From: Acanthamoeba lenticulata
Taxonomy: Eukaryota > Discosea > Longamoebia > Acanthamoebidae
Assembly: GCA_002179805.1 (NCBI GenBank)
Contig: NAVB01002117.1
Location: 1-11,208 of the forward strand
Direction: 5' to 3'
Length of the DNA stretch: 11,208 nucleotides
Shown: one piece after another, positions 1 to 7,429 of the stretch
How the letters are laid out: each line of letters starts with the position of its first letter
Numbering within the stretch: position 1 is the first letter of the stretch
Program-made: the position numbers and the translations under genes
Notes under the pieces: model-generated
What the model was told of the DNA's origin: nothing
Seen by the model: only the letters and a program-made list of their open reading frames with translations
The model's database searches: none

Positions 1-1108
1 GGAGGGCGGCGCGGCCGACGAGGCTGAAGCCGGCGAACAGGAAGACCAACAGCAGAAGCTGCAGCAAGATGGGGAGCAAGAAGAACAACAGGAGGAGCAA
101 CAGGAGGAGGGGGAGGCGCAGCAAGAGCAGGAGACGGACGAAGGGGAGGAGGGCCTCGTCGCCCGGGACCAGTTTGCGGGCCCGGCCGCCTATCTGCGGG
201 TCCTTCCCCCCCCCCGCCCGCGCCCACGCGTGATCGGTCCTTGCTCACATGAACACGTACACGCACACGCTGGTAGGAGGAAGAGGTGCCGATCGCGCCC
301 TACATCTGCTTCTGGAGCCCGTGCCTGGACGGCCTCAAGCGCACGCCCACCGTCGGCTACGTGCGTCCCCCTCCCCCGTCCCGCTGCTCGTCTCGCCCTG
401 AGGCCCTCTAGTGCCGCTCACGATGATGAGGTCTACACTTGTGGGCTTTGGGAAACGGTGCAGACGCGCAACCCAGTCTGGCGAGACGCGGAGGTGCCGC
501 GGCTACGGCCCTTCATTCACGACAAGGAGTGGCTCAGCCTGCAATACCTCACGCTCGTGGCCCGCGACGAGTCCTTCTGGAGCAGTTCCTACGATGACAT
601 GGGTTCGCCCCCTCCCCCTCCTTCTCCGAGCTGAGGCGTTCAGTCTGACGGACGATGGGCGTGGGCAGGCCAAGTGGTGATTCCCCTGCGCGAGGCCTGC
701 GGGGATCGGCCCGTGCCGTTCGCGCTGCCTCTCATGTACGAGGGCAAGGCGCAGGGCGTGGTGAGCGGCAAGATCCACGTCGTCATCGACGGCATGCAGG
801 TCTCGTCTCTACGGCTGCCCTCTCCTTCCTCCGGGCCAGCGCCGTCAGCGCCGATGGTCGACGTCAGCCCGCGTGGTGGCGCCTCAGCGTCGATCCCCAT
901 CTCGACGACGGCCGGCACGACACAAGCTGTCGGCTCGGTGTCGCCCTCGCTCCAGCCCTTCCCGTCGCCGCCGTCGTCTCCCGCGCCAGAGATGGGGCTA
1001 AGCGCAGGCCCCGGCGGCCGCCAACCCAAGTCATCATTTCACATAAGCGAGATGGTGGAGTCACCCGCCGCCCCTGTAGAGGACGCGCAAAGCGTGCCTC
1101 CCTCGTGA
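1..1108 (+). CDS. C2-domain protein, 3' part of gene (5' end outside window)
   Basis: Open from nucleotide 2 with no start seen, so the gene begins upstream. Exons as I read them: 2-199, 277-360, 464-602, 669-1108 (286 residues here; stop TGA 1106-1108). Residues 1-55 are Glu/Gln-rich low complexity. Residues about 60-183 look like a C2 domain, a membrane/phospholipid-binding beta sandwich that is often calcium-dependent. Visible marks are APYICFW (strand before loop 1), KRTPTVGYTRNPVW (87-100, matching the family pattern KTxTxxxTxNPxW), LTLVARDES (123-131) and YDDMGQVVIPL (137-147). The usual loop-1 Asp before PY is Ala, and only part of the loop-3 acidic set is present, so calcium binding may be weak. 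The last 100 residues are Ser/Pro-rich and probably disordered. The first intron is uncertain: its donor could be 200 or 230. The C2 call is fairly safe; the cellular role is unknown. Confidence 0.7.
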
Positions 1109-1272
1109 TCGCAAACATTTCTTCTCCTTGTCTTAGTCTTCAATTTCACCCTGGGGAACGTCCAAGGTCCCTACCACACGAGGTGTTCCCTGTGCCCAGA
1201 AACGAAGACACCAACGACTTGGCCAAGTGTCCACAAACAAAGAGTGTGCATTTCCTTATTTACTTCTTACGC
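1109..1272. other. Convergent intergenic gap (two 3' UTRs)
   Basis: This is the space between the stop codons of the plus-strand C2 gene and the minus-strand FKBP gene. It must hold both 3' untranslated regions and cleavage signals. On the minus strand an A/T-rich AAATAAG-like stretch lies shortly after the FKBP stop, which could serve polyadenylation. I see no gene in it. Confidence 0.5.
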
Positions 1273-2461
1273 CTACTGGACACCGACGAGTTGGACCTCG
1301 AAGAGCAAAGTGCTGTTACCAGGAATGCCCGGCATGGACTGCCTGCCGTAGCCTGTTTGTGTCAAAAAAGGATGGTGTCAGTGAGTCCTGATATCGCAGC
1401 AGAGCAAAGCAGAGGGAGAGGCACGCGTACCCATCGCGGGAGGGATGACAAGTTTCCTCTTGCCGCCCACCTTCATGCCGGCCACACCCACATCCCAGCC
1501 CTTGATGACTTCGCCAACACCTGAAGTGGATTGTGATCAGACCAAGAGCGACCAGATCGTGTCTGTATGTCATGTTGAAGTAGACGCATTCCGTACCGAG
1601 GCGGAAGCTGAAGGGCTTCTTGAGGGAGGAGTCGAACGACTTGCCGTTGGTGAGGTAGCCCTTGTAGAGCACGCTGACTTGCCGGCCCGATGTGGCCACC
1701 TTGCCGGTACCAACCAGGGTGTCCTCAACCTTGAGGCCGCCCTTGAGCACCTGCACGCTGCTAAAAAAAAAACAAGGGAGGTAAACAGAGAGAACGACCA
1801 GCCTCACCTGGAAGAGAAGCATCTTACCTGGCCGGCTTGGGTGCCTCCTTCTTTGGCGTTTCCTTTTTCTCCGCCTCTGCCTTCTTGGGTGTCTCCTGCT
1901 TCTTCGGCGTCGCTTCCTTCTTCTTGGGGGACTCCTTGGGCGTCTCCTGCTTCTTGGGCGTTTGCTTCTCCGCGGCAGCTTTGGTGGGCGTCGCGGGCGC
2001 GGTCTTCGCAGCTGTGGCCGGCGACTTGGCGGCGTCCGTGCCTGTTGTTGTCCGGAGAAAATCACAATTAAATTAAAACGGATGATGCAAAATTAAATCT
2101 CGATTGATCAAGATGAAGCCGGAAGGCACGTACTCTGGGCGGCGCCACGCTTTCGCTTGTTCTTGGCACTCTCGGGCGTAGTAGCAGGGGCTACTGTGGG
2201 AACCTCTTCCTTCGCGGGGGCGGGCTGCTCCTTGAGCGGTACGACCTCCGGAGCGGCCTTGACCACTTCAGCCTGCTGCTTCTTGAGCTTCTTCTTTTGG
2301 TTCTTTGAGAGCTTGGCGGTGGCGGCGGTGGCAGCCGTACTGGGCACCTGCCCGCCAGCCGCTGTGATGGCCTGCTGCAGTTGAGCGATGTACGCCTCCT
2401 TCTCCTTCAATTGGGCCTGTAGGCTCTGCACGAGGGCCTCCTTCTCCTTCAGGGCGTCCAT
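1273..2461 (-). CDS. FKBP-type peptidyl-prolyl cis-trans isomerase, nucleolar (Fpr3/Fpr4/FKBP39-46) type
   Basis: Five exons, read on the minus strand: 2461-2134, 2041-1828, 1760-1597, 1520-1431, 1352-1273. They total 876 nt (291 aa), and all four junctions are GT-AG and in phase. Residues 1-32 form a short coiled coil; 50-63 are Lys-rich ([14 protein letters not shown]); KNKRKR at 100-105 looks like a nuclear signal; 110-180 form a Lys/Pro/Ala linker with five S/TPKK motifs. The FKBP domain is C-terminal (about 183-291). It keeps the FKBP12 pocket residues as Y213, F223, D224, F231, V240, I241, W244, Y267 and F283, so it should be catalytically active and FK506-sensitive. This layout, with a charged N-terminus and C-terminal FKBP, is that of nucleolar/chromatin FKBPs such as yeast Fpr3/Fpr4, which bind histones and isomerise prolines. 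The start is the first ATG of the coding frame. The FKBP domain is certain; the nuclear role is inferred. Confidence 0.93.
1848..1961 (-). repeat. S/TPKK repeat stretch in the FKBP linker
   Basis: This covers residues 137-174 of the FKBP. Five S/TPKK tetrapeptides (starting at T137, S147, T154, T160, T171) alternate with Gln/Glu/Lys spacers; QETPK occurs twice. S/TPKK motifs are known from histone H1 and sea-urchin sperm histone tails as AT-rich minor-groove binders and CDK targets. The repeat lies inside one exon. Confidence 0.8.
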
Positions 2462-2649
2462 TTGTATTTGTTGATGACTTGTGTGTATAGATTGATGGAA
2501 CGATGAGACCAAACCGATCAACAAACAAGAAAACGGAACACTTGCACTCCGCCAGAAAAAAGAACGAAAAAATGAAACAGTTTCAGAAATAATTGGCTGT
2601 ACAAAAAAGCAGAGAAGGCAGCACAGAGCGTGTGGCGCGGCGTGCGTGG
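2462..2649 (-). promoter_or_regulatory. Gap with FKBP 5' region and 3' region of the SirB1-like gene
   Basis: This is a 188 bp gap between two minus-strand genes. It must contain the FKBP promoter/5' UTR and the 3' end of the upstream gene. The coding strand shows a T-rich tract (about 2556-2582) roughly 100 nt before the FKBP ATG. That tract includes TTTCGTTCTTTT (2558-2569), which recurs before the Lines gene. No TATA box was recognised. Confidence 0.35.
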
Positions 2650-4659
2650 TCACCAGTTTTGAAGAATGGCCATTTGGCGCAGCCAACGCTGCGCCTCTTC
2701 GGATCCGAGCCCATAGTCGTTGACGCTTGCGGCGTACAGGTTCCGCACCATCCGCGAACTGATGCCTGAGACCACGCGCCCACAGGTGAGCCCTGGCGGC
2801 AGTTGAAGAGAGGAAAGGGACGAGTTCGATTTCGTACCAAAGGTGTTGACTCGCTGCAACGCATCGAGGTCGTTCCTTGTGAATCGGAGCTGCGGCGTCT
2901 TCTGGAGCATCGGACCAGACGCCGAGCTGTGCGTACGTGTGTGGTTTAGTGAACATGAGCGTGACGCTATGATCATGTAAGCAGAGGGCACAACGTACTT
3001 GTGGCGGAGGAGAACGCTCACAAACTCTGTGGCCTCATGCGGTGACATGCGCTTCCCGTCGTTGTAGGCGTCGATGTAGCTGTCGGCCTCTGCTCATCGC
3101 CGCACCACCGTCCCAAAAGGTTGTAAGCAAGGCACTGGTGATAGATGACCATCAGGTGGCAGCACGTACCAGCGGAGTAGAGAAGGAAGTGCGCTGGCAC
3201 GTTGAGGCCATCGAGACGGACACCCAGGCGCCGCGCGACGCTCATGTAAACGACGCTCAGGCTGAGCGGGATGCCGCCCTTGAGTCGTAGCACCTGCGTG
3301 GTTCCACGGTCCCACGCTCACAGCTCAGCGGCCGCAAGCATACTCTTCGAAGAGACGCCGTACCGCATCGATGAAGTTGCTCTCGGCTTGGCCCCACTGA
3401 TCGCCCGGCACGCCGTAGAAGCCGAGTTCATCGTAGAGCGTCTTGTTGAGGGCGTCGAGCACAGCCGGAATCGAGCGGCCTTCGTCGCCCTGTCCTGCTT
3501 GGGATATCACGGCGGGGGTTTTCCGCTCGCCGTACATGCACTCGCTGGGTAGCTTCACCTGGAATGGGTCGAGCCGCCAGGCCTCCTCGCGGCCGGGCGC
3601 CGAGGGATCGGTCTCTTCAGACTTGCCAAAGGCCTGCTCTTCCCACGGGTTGAGCGTCCACTTGTCCTCGCTTTTTTCCACCTCTTCCTCTTCCGCCTTC
3701 TCTCCTTTCTTGATCGCACGCACCGTGCTGTGTCGGGGCCATGTTGGGCGCAGGAGCGGCTGCGGCTGTGCGTCGAGCTTGTCGCGAACCAGGCCTGCAA
3801 TCTTGTCGAGCTCGGCCCGGACTTGATCGAACTGCACATTGCGTCCGGCCAGGCGGGCCACCGTCACGGCACCATCTTCGACCATGACCTGTGTTGCTCA
3901 CTTCACGTTAGACCGGCATGGATTGCGGCATAGAGACGAGGCAAGCAACGTACGTCGCGATCGATGAGTTCCCGATTCATTTTGTTTTGAAAGAGCGAGG
4001 CCCATGGGATGATGTCGCTGTAGGACGTTGACAGCTGCTTGAGCACGGCAAAGCCCTCGTTGATGAGCCGCTCGACCTCCTGCAAAAAGAGCCGAGAGCG
4101 CAGCAGTGCACGTGCAATCGTGAGCAGCACATACTCTCGAGGATAAGCGATGGGAGGCACGTGCCTCCGGGTTATCCTCGCCCTTCTTTGCGGTGAACAC
4201 GTCGCGTGTGCTGCGCATCATTCCAAACTCAGTGGGCACAGCACCGAAGGCAGCTAGTGCATCGGATGTGTGCACTTGCAGATGAGAAGCGGCCAGGCCG
4301 ATCTTGATCATGCATTCTTAAAAGCACGCAATCACAGGGAGTAACGTACAGAGGAGGGAGTCTATTTCGAGCCAGGGCTGTTTCCTTGGGTGGACGTTCT
4401 TGTCGAAATCGTGCGTTAGATGAAGCAGCGCCGAGTACAAGGAGCGCACCAACTTGCGCCTTACTCTTTGCTCCACCTCGGCATGCATCTTGCCCTTCTC
4501 GTCACCACGCCTTTCGGCAGTGTTGCCTCCCATCGTTGAGAAGGAAGGACAGCATCTTTGACCACATCCATACGGCCGAGAGAAGAGGGCCTGGCTCACC
4601 CCAGACGACCACAAGGCAGGCCCGTTTGCCTTCGTTCGCAGCAGGGTGGTCCGCTTCAT
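2650..4659 (-). CDS. SirB1/FBXO21-type transglutaminase-like domain protein with LYR-like N-terminus
   Basis: Eight exons, minus strand: 4659-4350, 4274-4135, 4079-3954, 3888-3364, 3293-3170, 3089-2999, 2926-2838, 2792-2650. They sum to 1548 nt (515 aa) and all phases agree. Residues about 193-425 match the SirB1_N/Transglut_core2 family found in bacterial SirB1 and animal FBXO21: EDGAVTVARLAG, ALNKTLYDELGF, GGIPLSLSVVYMSVARRLGV (373-392), VPAHFLLY with H402, and YIDAYNDG with D415. Residues about 65-166 resemble a LYR protein (KLVRSLYSALL, then RSTRDVFTAKK, then VERLINEGFAVLKQL), although the LYR triplet reads LYS. No F-box was recognised. Starting at 4659, the first 44 residues have no Asp or Glu and several Arg/Lys, like a mitochondrial presequence. 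ATG 4533 has a better Kozak context and is the main alternative start (473 aa). The C-terminal 100 residues are unassigned. The domain call is strong; localisation and function are inferred. Confidence 0.8.
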
Positions 4660-4891
4660 CCACAGGTTTGTTTGTTTGTTTGTTTGGCGGAGGCGTTGCC
4701 ACAGGGACGCTGTTGGGGTGTTCGAAATTTCTCGGTCATGTAGAGTTTTGTTGATTTTCGCGACCACACAGTGGGTGGTTAATGGTGGTGGTGGATCCTT
4801 TTGCTAGGGCTTGTAAGGCCGCAATCTTGTTTGTCAGGTCCATCCAACACAGTGTTGTGCTTGGAAGAAGGAAAGGAAATGATTGCCAGAA
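4660..4891. other. Intergenic gap with short tandem repeats
   Basis: This is a 232 bp gap between two minus-strand genes, holding the 3' region of the Lines gene and the promoter/5' UTR of the SirB1-like gene. It contains a GTTT microsatellite and a TGG-rich patch (about 4771-4793). No RNA gene or further ORF with coding character was seen. Confidence 0.5.
4666..4685. repeat. (GTTT)5 microsatellite
   Basis: Five perfect GTTT units on the plus strand (AAAC on the coding strand) lie 6 nt upstream of the proposed ATG of the SirB1-like gene. They probably sit in its 5' UTR. A repeat this close to the ATG makes the first start codon somewhat less certain. Confidence 0.85.
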
Positions 4892-7331
4892 CTATTTCAT
4901 TGTCAACACCGCGGTGTGGAGAAGAGCAAGGAGAGGCCCGGCGCGATAGGGAAACAGCTTTTTCTGTTCTAGTCGGTCGATAGTGCTCTGGAGGCTGCGT
5001 AGTACGTCCCACACCGCTTCTTGCAACTCTTCCCCTTCATGTTCGCTGTCGTCAGCACGGTCAGTATCGGTCCCAGCAGCATGTTGAGCTTGAGTGAGGT
5101 GCTGGCAAGCCGCGGCAAGCGCTCCGCGGTCAGCGTTTAGCTCGTGTAGGTAATCCACGAGGTAAGCGAGGAACCCTGTTTCGTTCCCAATGAGCAGGTC
5201 AAGCAGAAGCGTGACGTCGAAGCCAGTTGTCTGGAGAAAGCCTATGAACATGATGTGGGGTGAAAGCTGGACAAAGAGTGCGTCCAACGCCTCCGATCCA
5301 ACGTTCCTGCACAGCCACGCTTGCAGTCTTTTCATGAACGCATGTAGGGTCAGAAGAGGAGGTAAGATGAAGTAGGCCTATGACGTACAAAGGGCGCCGT
5401 GACATTTGTTGGTGTACGGCCAGCAGGTGGTGCATGGCCTCGATCATGGCGTCATCTTGGGCTGACATCAGGTCGAAGAAGGCGGAAGACAGGTCGCCCT
5501 TGAACACTTCAAGCAGCACTCCTGCGCCAGCATACATACGCGCCCACACGTCAGGCTCGGTCACAAGCGCTGCAGCAATTCGTTACCTTGGTGTTGCCGA
5601 AGAAAGATGTCCAGCGCTTCTGCGACGGACTTGTCGTTGCAATCAAGCCGGTACGCTGAAGGTTCCTTTCGTGGCTGTTTCGGTCGTCGTTCAGTTCCCA
5701 AGGCCTCGCACTGCTCTGCGTCGAAGGTTTTCCGCTTCCTTGTCCCCTTCACCGGGTCGCTCTCGTGATCTGGCTCGGCCTCATCATCCACCGCATCGTG
5801 CTGGTCTTCAAGCGCTGCTGAGAAGTTTCGGGCACAAGCAACGGCCACGCGCGTGGCGAGGAGCACCAGCCGGCGGCGAAGAACCATCAACTGCTCTTCG
5901 GTGATCTCGTCTGCGATGAAAGTTGAGTGTGAAGCCGGCAGGAGAGGCAGGTCCTCCAATCCGGCCCTCGCCAGCCGTGCCCGGATTGAAGCGAGCGCTG
6001 ACGTTTCCGGACTGTCGCGTGCATTAATCACGAGATCGCGAGTCTTCTGGCGTTCAAAGGGCAACAATAAGCCCAGCACCGCCAAAGACGATAAGATCTG
6101 CCAAAACGATGTTTCACTGTCAGAAGTTTCGCGCTTTGTTTTGACCTCCAAAGAGCAGACACGTAGGGTAGGAGAAGGTACAAGTTGCGATGATGACAAT
6201 GATGGCAGAGTCTCATCGTCGAAGAGGTGGCCAAGCAGCCGTAGTAGCGATGAACCGAACCGTAGACCACCAGCAGGCTCTGTAGCCAGTTGCATTCCTA
6301 GTGCGGACTCGATCTGCAGCGGAGAATAAGCACAGGGAAGAACCCAAGGCACGGAAGGTACACATGCGATGAAAGGTGACCTTGGGACAGTGGTGGAGGA
6401 TGCGGGCGGCCACGTTGATGGAAGAGACTCGTGAGTCAGGATCAGAGCCGTCAACAAGAAGCGCCCTCGCGTTCTTCAGAGACTCGATCAGGCACTTGCA
6501 CAGAGCGTCCAGGTCAGCCGCCTGTATGCGCACGAGCTCGGGAATGAGTGGCTTACGGTAAGCACAGTAGCAATAACTGGGCTGAGGCTAATACCGGTCG
6601 GGGCACCACACCAGGAACAATCACGTCCAGCGAATCCACGAAAGAAACCAACAGTTCAAGGCCAGGCCCGTGACCTTCCGGGCCTGACTGGTCGCGCTCG
6701 TGCTCGTACTGCCGACGCCAGGCTTGCAACATCTCGGCGATCAAGTGGAGAACGGTCTTGCAAGCGCTCGGCGGCTGTTGGCTCGTGATTGATGACATCA
6801 GACGCCGGACATGCGTGCATAGGGTTTCGCTATACACGGTCTGAGAAAGGCCAAGAACGTCGGGCGATGACCGCAGGAACAGGGCCTGTAGTGCTCGCCG
6901 CGTCGCCAAGCTTACCCATCTGTCCTCCGCGTCGAGATGCACCATCTCTCCATGCCCCACCTCTTAACAACGTTGCGTTAAACGTGGCGACCGATAGGGA
7001 AGACCTACCAGGGCCCCTACGCCGTCACCGCTCCAAAGCTGCTTGCGCACCGCGGCCAGCACATCGCGCTGGCTCACGCCCTGGGCAGCGGAGTTCGGTG
7101 AAATTGTACTTATGTAGCGTACAAAACATGTACCTGCCGTGGCTCTGACTCCACGCAGCGGCGCACAAGGGCCAACTGCAACAGCGTGATTTCGCGCCTT
7201 TCTTGTTGTGCCACCTCGGGCAAGGGCGAAAGTAGCATTCGGCACACTTGATCAGCAGAGAACGACAGCCGTTGCTCCTCGTGGAGGAGTTGGTCTTCCA
7301 GGGTGCGCAGAGCCTGACATGTCAGCGCCAT
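4892..7331 (-). CDS. Protein Lines homologue (LINS family)
   Basis: Seven exons, minus strand: 7331-7134, 7080-7009, 6960-6595, 6551-6381, 6313-5587, 5521-5389, 5327-4892. They sum to 2103 nt (700 aa); human LINS1 is of similar length. The protein is Leu-rich and helical throughout. Family marks sit in the C-terminal third: LLLDLLIGNETGFLAYLVDYL spans about 595-615, matching the LxDxLIxxET-FLxYLxxYL signature, and residues 661-692 contain DRLEQKKLFPYRAGPLLALL, matching the terminal LINES_C motif. Residues about 438-457 are acidic. KRK (462-464) and RRPKQPRK (478-485) could be a bipartite nuclear signal. Lines acts downstream of Hedgehog/Wnt patterning in Drosophila, but its biochemistry is unknown, so its role in this cell cannot be stated. 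ATG 7331 is the first ATG of the frame and faces the Acl4-like gene. Introns are short (43-67 nt). The exon 5/6 junction has two possible acceptors. Confidence 0.88.
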
Positions 7332-7429
7332 GGATCCATTCAAGTGAAGAAAAGAACGAAACAAAAAATTTTCTAAAGCCTGCGGACAAGTTAATTTTTT
7401 TTTTATTTTTTAAATCGAACACAAAGAAG
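7332..7429. promoter_or_regulatory. Bidirectional promoter region between Lines and Acl4-like genes
   Basis: Only 98 bp separate the two divergent start codons, so both promoters and 5' UTRs must fit here. The gap is much more AT-rich than its surroundings, with a long T run (about 7395-7411) on the plus strand and an A-rich purine stretch at 7348-7375. The motif AAAAGAACGAAA at 7350-7361 is shared with the FKBP upstream region. No clear TATA box or known factor site was identified; TTTTTAAAT near 7406-7414 is the nearest candidate. Confidence 0.6.

Noticed and set aside
1..180. Possible tandem repeat or satellite in the GAG/CAG/CAA-rich start of the window
   Set aside because: Units are irregular, and the stretch stays open as a Glu/Gln-rich segment in frame with the C2 exons, so it is coding low complexity.
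655..1524. 289-codon plus-strand open frame
   Set aside because: It overlaps the C2 gene in another frame and runs antisense through FKBP exons. Its composition is Arg-rich shadow sequence with no conserved motif.
3903..4160. Minus-strand frame reading PPIAYPREYVLLTIARALL before the ERLINEGF segment
   Set aside because: It looks coding, but it cannot be joined in phase to the upstream exon except by an intron of about 25 nt. A GTATGT donor at 4134 and a TTTTTGCAG acceptor ending at 4080 remove it and keep the phase, so I treat it as intronic shadow.
4766..4795. TGG-rich patch as a possible structured RNA or G-quadruplex
   Set aside because: The G runs are mostly two long and the patch is short. 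No pairing partner or conserved RNA fold was evident.
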